A stretch of 64,000 nucleotides of DNA from Aspidapion aeneum. Lineage: Eukaryota > Arthropoda > Insecta > Coleoptera > Brentidae. The notes under the pieces are model-generated. The model saw only the letters and a program-made list of their open reading frames with translations, searched no databases and was not told the origin of the DNA. Numbering within the stretch: position 1 is the first letter of the stretch; every line of letters starts with the position of its first letter. The translations under genes and the position numbers were made by a program. Below, piece by piece: positions 22,601-34,600 of this stretch. The stretch is from contig OY755042.1 of assembly GCA_963576565.1 (NCBI GenBank), positions 106,197,314 through 106,261,313 on the forward strand, given 5' to 3'.

Positions 22601-25600
22601 TGATAAATACCATATCTCAAAAACTAAACAATATTTAAAAAAATTGATAACGTCATTATTTTCTTCTAAAAAAGTTGCCATAAAAATGTTTTTACAGGAT
22701 AAAAGTATCTCGCAAAATAAGCGAGATACAAGGGATTATTAAAATACAATTTTTTCAAAAACTCCCTTTATTAGCGAAACTACGGGGTATAGCAAAAATC
22801 TGATTACGCCATTTTTAACGGCTCAAAAAAAGAGCACGGTAAGGTGCAATCAGAAAATCAATATCTTTGATAATAACCGAGTTTCCCATTTAATCCCATC
22901 GAAAATGGGACACGCTGTACATTTCTTGAAAAGGTACCCTATTTACAATATTTTCTATCTCTTGAAATAAGTGCAGTAGACCTTTGTGGAAATATACCAA
23001 AACATCCTGTACATCTTGTAACATAGAAAACTTAAGTATACTCGATGATATACTTGGTATACTTTAAATACCTATTCCGAGCTCAAACATTTAAACAAAC
23101 TCAACATTACAGAGTAGAAGAATAAAATTTATGAAAAAGCCCTGCTCAATTAGACTTTTTCAGAACTAACCAACTAGGAAAAATATTTAAAATTTTCACA
23201 CTATTCTATGACTGAAGTTACTTCATTGGGGAAAATATGAAAAATATGAAGGTTTTTCTAAAAATATGAAGTATTATGAAGTCTGAAAAAAAATATGAAC
23301 ATTTTCATAAAATATGAAGGTGCTGAGAGCCCTGAGTATGGAGCCGCCCCACTAATTTTTCGTGTGGAAACAGGGTGCCCACAGCATTTTTCAAAAAAAA
23401 TCCCTAACTTTCTCTGACTATCCTGCACCAACTTATGTAAATATTCCTGACTGTTATCAAAACAAAACATAAAAAAAAGGAAGAACATATCAGCCTGCTC
23501 CAACCCCTTGCAGCTGACCTAACCACACCCGTTTTTATACAAACTTGAATATATTTTTATTTATTTTGGAGAACAATACACCATCAAATGTCATTCATCA
23601 AAACAAGACAAGAGCAAAATCGAAGTTTAGTATAAAGTCTTTTATCAAAACCGGACAAAATCAAAAAGGACAAAATCATAAAAAGGGGCCGGGCCTAGCA
23701 TGAGAGTTTGGCGGCAAATTTAAATAGGGAACAAATAATATTGTTGTTTTTGGACCAACAAATATATATAAAAAAATAAAGATGTCTGTTTTAGCTCACA
23801 CATATACTATACTATAGTAGTGTGAGCTATAGTGATCCTAATTTTTTCGAGAAAAAAAAAGTTGCTCCGATTTCAAAAATTTTTATATATCTTTGCGTTT
23901 CAGATGATTTTGAAACTTTTTTGTTGTGTTGTCTGTCTGTCTGTATGTCTGTCTGTCTGTAACGACCAACGCGCATAACTCAAAAACCGCTAGCCCGATT
24001 CTAATGAAATTTGGTACCTAAGCTGGGTTTTGTTTCGAGATGGTCCCATTTAAAAATGAACAAAATCCACCAAACACAAGCCAAATAAAAGGGTGGGGGT
24101 AGATTTCAAAAATTAAGTTTATGTAAAAATATGGCTTGTGTGATATCAAACGAAAGGTAATTGAGTCTGGAGTTAAACAAAATACATTTTAGTTTATTTA
24201 ACAAAAAAAGGGTGGGGGTAAATTTCAAAAATTTGAATTTATGTGAAAATATGGCATGTGTGATATCAAACGAAAGGTAATTGAGTCTGGAGTTAAACAA
24301 AATACATTTTAGTTTTTTTTAAAGTGGGGGTAGATTTCACAAATTTGAGTTTAAGTAATAACATGGCTTGTGTAGTATCAAACGACAGGTAATTGAGTCT
24401 AGAGTTGAATAAAATATATTTCAGTTTTTAGTTATATTAGCTCACACGTACACTATAAATATAGTATCTAGTGTGAGCTTAAGTGCCCATAAATTGGCAG
24501 AGTATTTTAATTAGCTTCCCTGTCCTTCTTTTGAAAAGTCGAAATCGGCGTTAACCGACCCGAACCTCTTGGTCAATTAATTGCAAATAAATCCTAACCT
24601 GAGGTCCAACACCTGACCTTTTTAAGGATGAGCTAGTGTTGTAAAATTTCCAGAAATATATTTTCGGAAATATTTCCCAAAACATTGGAAATCTATGGAA
24701 ATATATGAAATATTAACAAAAATAAGAAAAAAGGGAATATTTATTTATTAAAATCATAACAAAAGCTTTACAGGTAGCGAAGCATAACTCTAATTTTCTA
24801 TTTTTTGGTTATAATTTTTGACATGTTTTCCTCGGTTTCGCATTGGCGGCTCGTTGTTATTTTAAAAATGTGGTTTTAACACAGTCTAAAGATCTATTTA
24901 TTAATGATACAGTTTCAAGATAGTTTGCAGCCTAACTTTTTAATTCTAATAACATAAATATATTTATAGTTTAGGTACCTTTATACTGTGTAAACAACAT
25001 CTTCAAAATAAAACAGAACCGCCAATGCGAAACCGAGGAAAACATGTCAAAAATAATAACCAAAAAATAGAAAGCCTGACGGACGTTAGCTTCGCTACCT
25101 ATAAAGCTTGCTTGACGATGAGTGACCTTAGTTATTCTTCAAACAAATAAACAGAAATAAGGTCAAATTTGTACAGTCGGGGACTTAATAAATGGCCGCT
25201 GCCGTTTTCAGAAGAGCTTGGATGAGAATCCCAATACCGGGCGAGGTTTATGAATGAATGAATTATTGCACTCGTCTCGCGCGCTTTTATTCCCTCGACC
25301 ACGTCGATCGACTTTCGCTGTGCACTTTTGTGCAATGCAATTCTTGCTATTGAAATTAATAACTATTTGGAATATTGGCCGATAAACGGGCGAAGCCATA
25401 CACGTTTTTTGGATACACACATTTCGTTTTTACGTGTATTTCTTGTTTATTAGCATAGGATGTGTGTATTCTGGCGGGATTAATACAGACTTTTCATTTA
25501 AAGACTAATCAAACCTTGTAGATATATTTTTAATTAATACCTGCTTTTTTAATTGTTTAACACCGGAAACGAAAGGTATTACTTTTCGAAAAAATCCAAA

Positions 25601-28600
25601 AACGGAAAAAGGGGAAAAGGGAAGAAGGGAAAACATGAAAATGAAAACGGAAAAGGAAAGCGGAAAACGTGCAAACGGGTAAACGGGCAAACGAGTAAAC
25701 GGGCAAACGGACAAGCGGGTAAACGGGTAAAAGGACAAACGGGCGCAAACGGGCAAACGGATAAACGGATCAACGGGTAAACGGTTAAACAAGTAAACGG
25801 GAAAACGAGAAAAAGGGAAAACGGGAAACGGAAAACAGAAATCGGGTAAACGGGTAAACAGGTAAACGGGAAAACGGAAAAACCGTTACATACATATAAA
25901 TATTTTTAAAAGAATAACAAACTGAATCAAAGTTAAGACAAAATACAATTATAAAAGGTAAAAACATACATAATACCCATTCAAAGATGCTCATTTATTC
26001 TTATGTTGCGAACATGTTTTAATAATTTTTTTTAATTACTGAAAAAGCAAATAAACATGCAAAAATGTTTTTGTAGGAAATTTTTTGTCTTCAACTTATG
26101 TTTAAAACTTTTTTTTTAAAACGTACATTAACCAAGTAATTTTAAAAATACCCTTTTTATGCACACTAAATCCAAGATGGCGGCGGGAGCCGGCCGCCCC
26201 CAAAGTCAACAACATATGTCAAAATCGCGACACACCACCTTATGCAAACTAAAATTCTATAATGACTGGACTATTTAGCTACCCCCAAAAATAGTGTTCT
26301 TGTGCATCCAGAAGTCGGGGTAGTTACACATTTAAAACAATTCAAATCTTAAAGTAAAGGCCGTCTTCACAGCTGTTTTCGAATCGCCCTTACTCAAATA
26401 ACCAATTTTTGCTTGTATTTATTTTTTTAGCTTTACACTTTTAAAACTTACCATTTTAAAAACAGCTAGGAATACAAACATGTTGCATTTGTGTTACTCT
26501 ATGTAAGTATGTAATAAAAAATATAACAATAAATTAAAATCACTATTATGTGTATTTTTTTAACCGAACATTCAAACGGACTACAGACCAAAGCTAATTT
26601 TTTCCGCAATTATGTGTATTTTTTTAACCGAACATTCAAACGGAATACAGAACGAAGCCAAATTTGTCATGATTGAATTTAAGCCAGGAATGCGAATAAA
26701 TTATATGTGTTAAACGACGCGCCACGAAATCCGGTCAATAACCTCGGCCGGTATTGGGATTCTTATCCAAGCTCTTCTGAAAACGGCAGCGGCCATTTAT
26801 TAAGTCCCTGACTGTACAACAAAAATCTCATTCTTGACACACTACACTAGTCATCAGCATGACTCTTAATAACATCGTCTTGCCAGTCTACTTCTTCAAA
26901 ATGGATGGGCCTTGCTTAATGAAAACGTCGTATGTGCTATAGCAATCACTATGTAGATACTGCGTTTTCTTTAGGCATGGCAGTAAAAGAAATTGCAGTG
27001 AAGGATGCTTCAATTGCATAGCAATATCAGAACCGCTCTTCTTTAGGTGAACGTCACACGTTGGGGCCCGACCCATTTTTATGATTTTGTCCGGTTTTGG
27101 TAAAAGATTTTGCTCTTGTCTTGTTTTGAAGAATGACATTTTTGATAATGTCCGGTTATTAATAATTCCGTTTTTAACATAGAACTGTTATTCCATTTTC
27201 CTTTATGATCTTAGACGATTTTTTACTTGTACTTTATGATAAACTATGGGGGTCCATACAAAGATATAAAACAACACTATATCCAGAATCTGGACACCCT
27301 GTGGAAATTAATCACTTTGTGTATTTGTTAATGGGTGAAGTGACATTTACCTGATGAATGACAACTCCCTCCAAATTCTTGAGGTGTCTGCGTATTTACT
27401 GATCGAGATCTTGAGTATCTCAAAATTTCTGCTAACGGCGCCCTATGGCCTTCAGGAGTCGGATGTCGATAATCAGGTCTGAAATTAATACAGTAGGTAT
27501 TAGTTAAGGCAAGATTTTAGAAAATCCACTTTCTAGAAGCATTTTATATTACTTTTTGGCAAATGGTCAATTCCCCCAACATGGCGAAATTTTAAATTGC
27601 TGCATTAAAGCCCAAATTGACACAGGTGTACATTCAAACGATATATTTATACAGGGTGAGGAAAAAGTACCGGGACCCCTAAATATCTCGATCACTAAGA
27701 GTTATTTGCAAAAATGGTCTAAATAAAAGTTTTAGGATTGAATTTGTTCTATTTGGTCGTGACATTGACATTGACGTATCTGTCAGCATTAGGAGTTTTT
27801 CGAAAATCAACTTTAAAAATTTAAATGAAAACCATATTTTTTTCTTTTACCATTCGATGGAGAATAAAAATCTACGTTTAAAATGACATTGTAATTTTGT
27901 GTCAGAATGACATTTCGAAGAATATAAATTAAATAATTGTTCTTAAAGTGGCCTTAACACTTTCAGAAATTCGTAGATTATTTAATTACCCCTGTATTTT
28001 ATTATACGTGTAGCTGTGACAATGACATGTCAAAACAAATCGCAAATTGTTTCTTGTTTGAAGGATATTTGTTTAAAAGTTTTCTTTTTTCCAAAATATT
28101 GCATCTTACAGAACATTTATTTTTCAACGTCAGAAAATGACAATGTCATTTTAAACGTAGATTTTTATTCTCCATCGAATGGTAAAAGAAAAAAATATGG
28201 TTTTCATTTAAATTTTTAAAGTTGACCTCCGAAAAACTCCTAATGCTGACAGATACTTTAATGTCAATGTCACGACCAAATAGAACAAATTCAATCCTAA
28301 AACTTTTATTTAGACCATTTTTGCAAATAACTCTTAGTTATCGAGATATTTAGGGGTCCCGGTACTTTTTCCTCACCCTGTATAACTAAAAAATAATATC
28401 ATATTACAAAGAAAAACTGAATGTCTTCTCCACTAAAGTCTTTATTGTTTCGGGTTTTATTTGAGACATGTTTCGAGTCTAAAGAGACCCATCATCAGCT
28501 AAAACAAGTTAAACAAAAAAGTGTAACTACATCCGAAGCAACTTTAGTGCCTATTAAATAGATTAAACTGAGATAATAAAATTAATTTGAAGGGGATTAA

Positions 28601-31600
28601 ATAATCACTTTCAGGTTATTAATCCCCTTCAAATTAATTTTATTATCTCAGTTTTCTATTTAATAGGCACTAAAGATGCTTCGGATGTAGTTACACTTCT
28701 TTGTTTAACTTGTTTTAGCTGATGATGGGTCTCTTTAGACTCGAAACATGTCCTAAATAAAACCCGAAACAATAAAGACTTTAGTGGAGAAGACATTCAG
28801 TTTTTCTTTGTAATTTGCAAACTCCACTTTGAGAAATGGAGTGTTTTTTAAATATCATATTAGTTTTTTCGATGGAACAAATGTATTGAAAACTGAAGAC
28901 CTTGGGAAAATAAAAAAAGTAGGAAAAGACCCCAAATGAGATGGGCGGACGATGTGAAGAAACATGCGGGAGCTAGATGGATGAACATGGTCTCAGACAG
29001 ATAACAGTGAAAGATATTAGGGGGAGGCCTGTGTTTAAAGATGGATCGAAGAAGGCTAAATAGATAGATAATATCATTCAAAATAAATATAACGTTTTGT
29101 TATTAAAATTTTGTTTTGTGGCTAATTTTTTTTTTACCTGTCACTTGTATGACAATCGTAAGTCTTCAAAACGATCCTCTCTATTTCTTGGTTCAAACCT
29201 TCGACTGAACTTCTCATTGAGGACTTATTAGGCATTGGCTTTAAAGTTGTTGGATGCATTTTCTGAGTTGGGGACACAATACATGCTAAGAAGAAATACA
29301 AAATATTAACTAAATATATATAAAACTAAAATAAATTCGCATTATATCGAGGGTTAAATAAACAAATTTTTCCCAACTATATTTTAGAAAGTTGAAAGTC
29401 TTAACACCCTATCCTCCGTCTATAAAAAATCATATTCAAACACATAAAAGAACGGCAACGTTGACGAAATTTTCCATTTATTCGGGCTATAAGCCTGGGA
29501 TTTTAAATATAAGTACCGATTAATCGAGGACAGCCATATTTATTATGCTATGGCCCGTGGCACCATCAACGAATAGGTGTTTTTGAATGCTATTGGCAAT
29601 TCTGATCTTAGGCCCCCCCATATCATATTTTTGAAATATAAAAAATAATAAACTAGGATAGTGGAAGTTTGAAAATTCTAAAAAAAATGGCTAAAACTAT
29701 TTGTAACAAATTACCTAACAATACAAGCTTGGGTTATTATACTCCAGACAGTTTTTACTTTAGAAGAATTAGCAATTTTATTCTCATTTATATTTTTGCT
29801 ATTTGTGCTTTTAGTAAGTAGATAGAGATCTTTTATTTTTTCAAAGTACTCCCCTATTTCCCTAGTTACCCAATGTTTCTTTTTATGTTTTACTCCAAAC
29901 GGTGCTAAAGGAAAACAAAAAATAAAGTTGTATTTAAAAATACTTTCAAATTTAGCATATTTTTTATTTGTTTTTGCCAAGATACCCCCTCCCATTTTTC
30001 AGTGAAAAGAGAGTCTAAAGCTATTTATGTTTAGGTCTGAAAAGGGAATCTTGCAATCGTCAAAAATTACAAATTAATTGCAAAAACGGAATTATTAATA
30101 ACCGGACATTTTGATAAACACACCACCATGTCACGAATAAGGGGGGCTGTGGGGTTGGTTATAGGTATTGGCCGGTCGTTAATTACCAGTCACTACCTTA
30201 CAACCCCAATACTTATTCGTTATTTCACAATTGTTTAATTGATACCGCGCCGGTCGAATCGATCTAACGGAGTTATTTTGATTCGAGCCGACGGAGATCC
30301 TAATAATAATAAGAACCGGTAACTGATATGACAAAGGTCGGTGAGTTGGCTACGAGGGACAACAACCAGACTTACCTGAAATCAACAGGATTTGCTGCCA
30401 GCAAATTGTCGTCAGCTTTCCGAGTCGTTACGTAACTCGACGCGGCCCGCACTCTCCCGGCCTTAAAGTTCGTTATAGGGAAAAAAGCCGAAACTTTAGT
30501 TCGGCGAGGCAACGCCTCGCCTCGCAGTATTTTGTTCTCACGAGTCTCTGTCACAAAAACCGGACAAAATCATAAAAAGAAGCCGGGCCTAGCACGAGCA
30601 ACTCTCTCCTTTCTTTTCATGTATACTGGTTCCGTCTCTCTTCCTCTCATACAAATGGAAGTTTGGCGGCAAATTTAAATCGGGAACAAATATTATTGTT
30701 CTTTTTGTACCCAAAAATAAGTACAAAATAAAAATGTCTGTTTTTTTTCCTTTAATTAGCTCCCCTGGCCTTTTGAGAGGTCGAAATCGGTGTTAACCAA
30801 ACCGAACCTTTTGGTCAATTAATTGCAAATAAATCCTAACCTAGGGTTTAACACCTGACTTTTTTTTAAAGACTGGGCCTTGCCTAATGAAAATTCCGAA
30901 TGTGCTAAAGCAATCCCTATGTAAATATGGAGTTTTCTTTAGGCATGGCAGTAAAAAGAAATTGCAGTGAAGGACGCTTTAATTGCATAGCAATATCAGA
31001 ACCGCTCTTCTTTAGGTGAACGTCACAAGCTAGGTCCAACCCCTTTTTATGATTTTGGCCTTTTTGATTTTATCCGGTTTTGATAAAAGACGTTATACAG
31101 AACTTCGATTTTGTTCTTGTCTTGTTTTAAAGAATGATTTTGATAATGTCCGGTTAATAATAATTCCGTTTTTAACATAGGACACGCTTATCAGTAAATG
31201 CTTCAAGATGCAAAAAAAAATATATTTGTTTCAATATGTATGTAAAAGACAAGTTAAATTTTCTTACATGCCAAAGTCTGTGAGCTGGAATTTGAGGTTA
31301 GGTCGCCTGGAGAGGGATGCCTGCTACTGTCGCGACTGCCTCTGGATTTTGGTCGACATAGAAATTTCTCCACTTTTTCTTCAGTCTCTGAACTGCAGCG
31401 GACCAGACGGGCGTCTGACCAATGACCTTCTTCTGTCTATAAATAAGATACAGGGTGTTCCAGATAAAACTAACTACATGGGGATTTCGAAAATGGTAAG
31501 AGATACAATTAGTGGGTATCAACGCTATAGTGTAAGATTGGCCTTCAGCCTAAAACGGTTCATGTGGGGCTAGAAAGAAACTTAGGGTGACGACCCGTGG

Positions 31601-34600
31601 ATCATCATACAAAAAACTACCCCAAATCCCCCTCCAAAGGTGCATAATTTTAGTTTTTTTAATTTTCTCGGATGCGATCACCTTTTCGGAAAAATGACAG
31701 GTATAACTATTTAAAGAGCATAAAATTCCCTATCGATTGGTATATAATTTAGTAATTTTAGACAAAAATTAATCTTAAAACTGCCCTTAAACTATTGGCA
31801 ACTACCCCAAAGGTGCATTTTTTGTTTCTTTAAATTTTTTGCAAAAACTAAGCTTCCAAGGGAAAAATGTATAATATACTTTATTGTAGACAATAAAATT
31901 TCCTTTCTAACAAAGTCTAAGCCAGTGGGATTAATGATTACAAACTATCCAGCGGCGTACGTTAATTACAGTAATTAAAAAAAGTTAAAAAAAAACCATG
32001 TTTTTCCCTTACTTTATTTGATTTTTTGAAAAATCAACCTTTTTTTATGTAGTATAAAATTTTATTTTCGGTATAACAAGGTCAAATTAGTTTCATATTT
32101 AAAACTTCAGGGGCGTCTGTAAATTAAATAAACTTTTAAAAATCTCAAAATAAACCATTTTTGTTTTAGTTTTATCTAATTTTCTAAGAAACTAAGCTTG
32201 ACATGAAAAAATACTCTGCCAATATATGGGCCCCTAAGCTCACACTAGGTACTATAGTTATAGTGTATGTGTGAGCTAATATAACTAAAAACTGAAATAT
32301 ATCTTATTCAACTCCAGACTAAATTACCTTTTGTTTGATACCACACAAGCCATGTTTGACTTAAACTCAAATTTTTGAAGTCTACCCCCACCTTTAAAAA
32401 AACAAAAACTAAAATGTATTTTGTTAAACTCCGGACTCAATTACCTTTCGTTTAATATCACACACGCCATATTTTCACATAAACTCTAATTTTTGAAATC
32501 TACCCCCACCCTTTTATTTGGTTTGTGTTCGGTGGATTTTGTTCATTTTTAAACGGGACCATCTCGACCCAAGACCCAGCCTAGGTACCAAATTTCATTA
32601 AAATCGGCCAAGCGGTTTTTGAGTTATGCGCGTTGGTCGTTACAGACAGACATACAGACACACAGACAGACAGACATACAGACAGACAGACAGACAGACG
32701 GCGCAACAAAAAAGTTTCAAAATCATCTGAAGCGCAAAGATATATAAAAAAATTTGAAATCGGAGCAACTTTTTTTTCTCGAAAAAATTAGGATCACCAT
32801 AGCTCACACTACTATAGTATAGTATATGTGTGAGCTAATATGTACAACAGTTTATTGTAGACAGTGAAATTTCCTTTTTAACAATATATAACTAGATTAA
32901 CCTAGAACAAACTCATCAGCAACAGACGTAAATAAGGGTCATTTAAAAATTAAAGAAAAAATGTTCTATTCAATTTTCTTAAAAACCAAGCTCTTATCAA
33001 AAAATGTGTTCAACACTTCGTCGTCGATAATAAATGTTCCTTTTACACTGTGTTATAACAGGGTGAGTTATTTTATAATTAATAATAATTTTTGAAAATC
33101 CCCAAACAAATCAATTTTTAGCTCACACTACTACTATAAGTAGTGTGAGCTATGGTGATCCTAATTTTTTCGAGAAAAAAAAAGTTGCTCCGATTTCAAA
33201 ATTTTTTATATATCTTTGCGTTTCAGATGATTTTGAAACTTTTTTGTTTTGCTGTCTGTCTGTCTGTCTGTCTGTATGTCTGTCTGTAACGACCAACCCG
33301 CATAACTCAAAAACCGCTTGTCCGATTTTAATGAAATTTGGTACCTAAGTTGGGTCTTGGGCCGTGATGGTCCCATTTAAAAATGAACAAAATCCACCGA
33401 ACGCAAGCCAAATAAAAGGGTGGGGGTAGATTCCAAAAATTAGAGTTTATGTGAAAATATGGCGTGTGTGATATCAAACGAAAGGTAATTAAGTCTGGAG
33501 TTAAAAAAATGAATTTTAGTTTATTTTTTAAAAAAGGGTGGGGGTAGATGTCAAAAATTAGAGTTTAAGTGAAAATATGGCGTGTGTGATATCAAACGAA
33601 AGGTAATTGGGTCTGGAGTTAAACAAAATACATTTTAGTTTTTTTCAAAAGGGTGGGGGGTAGATTAAAAAAATTTGAGTTTAAGTCAAAACATGGCTTG
33701 TGTGGTATCAAACGAAAGGTAATTGAGTCTGGAGTTGAATAAAATATATTTCAGTTTTTGATTATATTAGCTCACACTATAACTATAGTACCTAGTGTGA
33801 GCTTAGGTGCCCATAGATTGGCAGAGTATTTTTTACATGTTTTATCCAACTTTATGGGGGATATTGAAACTTCCTTTTAAACGCTGTATCATAAAATGCA
33901 ATAAAAGTTATAGCTAACTCTCCAGGGGCGTCCAAACATTAGGGTCACTTTCAAAAATTACCAAAAGAACATTTTCTTCAAATTTTCTTAAAAACCAAGG
34001 TCCATAGGCTAGAATAAGGCAAAAAGCGAATTTTTCTTAAGATGCTTATTTAACAGGCTTGGGTCAAGATTATGATTAACATTTCAGTGCCATCCGTAAA
34101 TGAAAATGCCTTTTAAAAATTACAAAAAAATTATTTTTTATTTTAGGTTTTATTAAATTAGCTAAAAAACCAAGTGCTGCATAATAAATGTAAGTATATT
34201 AAGTTTTTTAGAGAACCAAATTTCCTTTTTAACAATGTGTAACTTGGTGGGTTTTACTTTACCACCAACATATCTGTATACTTATGTTTGCTTTTTAGGA
34301 ACTCAGTGAACGATCTTATTTTTATAAGGCAACAAAAAGGAGTATAAAAATTTGGATTAAAAATAACTACCAACAAATTATGTCTGAAATAATCTGGTTT
34401 TGAGAAAATTAACAAATTTTGATTAGAATATTATGCTTTGCCTGTTTGTGTATTTTGTTAGAAATGTCTATTAATTTGTATAATAATAGTATGTTAAAAC
34501 AACTTAGGTAATTTAGTAGGTTAGAATGCTAGTTGGAGACACACAAATTTCTAAAAATTATTGTGTCTTCTGCTAGCACCTTCTTTTTTCCTTTGGGTTC

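Larger units (their letters stand above)
20780..23334. mobile_element. hAT-like element hosting a nested palindrome
   Basis: CAGGGCTCTCA (20780 on) and TGAGAGCCCTG (23324-23334) are inverted ends. Subterminal ATATGAAAAATATGAA words crowd both sides, as in many hAT elements. AGTATG borders both ends, but a full 8-bp duplication is not evident. The TA-flanked palindrome 21408-22917 is inserted inside. Confidence 0.6.
25169..26819. mobile_element. Element with about 80-bp terminal inverted repeats
   Basis: TTGTACAGTC followed by GGGACTTAATAAATGGCCGC (25169-25250) is mirrored at 26740-26819 with few changes. It contains the 8-bp-period array at 25660-25880, a fragment related to the mariner-like element (about 25995-26060) and a 63-bp tandem duplication (26545-26670). 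No target duplication was seen. Confidence 0.6.
23583..27178. mobile_element. Element with inverted subterminal repeats, heavily interrupted
   Basis: The left segment (CATTCATCAAAACAAGACAA through ACCGGACAAAATC) is mirrored on the right at about 27050-27178, which ends GTCCGGTTATTAATAATTCC. The right end matches the shorter copy at 30082-31174. Insertions include the hairpin-bracketed element (23792-24505) and the inverted-repeat elements at 24762-25107 and 25169-26819. A - strand frame at 26888-27139 (MSFFKTRQEQNLLPKPDKII) may be transposon-derived; no family recognised. Confidence 0.5.
28407..28850. mobile_element. Hammerhead palindrome with 12-bp target duplication
   Basis: Arms 28403-28608 and about 28612-28814 are nearly perfect inverted copies, each carrying a hammerhead motif. 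AATATCATATTA at 28395-28406 and 28851-28862 flanks the whole insert, including a 36-bp right extension with a small CTCCA/TGGAG hairpin. The head-to-head layout with a variable-length target duplication resembles Penelope-like insertions. Confidence 0.75.
31448..34430. repeat. Degenerate satellite-like region, about 165-bp period
   Basis: Words like ATAAAATTTCCTTTTTAACA and AAAAACTAAGCTT recur about every 160-180 bp (near 31715, 31893, 32051, 32866, 33026, 33858 and 34222). The region begins with CAGGGTGTTCCAGATAAAAC only 12 bp from the acceptor of FAM117-like exon 3. Two hairpin-bracketed elements are inserted in it. Confidence 0.55.

Noticed and set aside
25553..25792. Overlapping 60-95 codon frames on both strands
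   Set aside because: By-product of the AAACGGGY 8-bp period, which lacks stop codons on most frames.
28016..28219. 67-codon frame in the palindrome 27652-28380
   Set aside because: Mostly within one arm, whose mirror lacks the frame; no second copy supports it.
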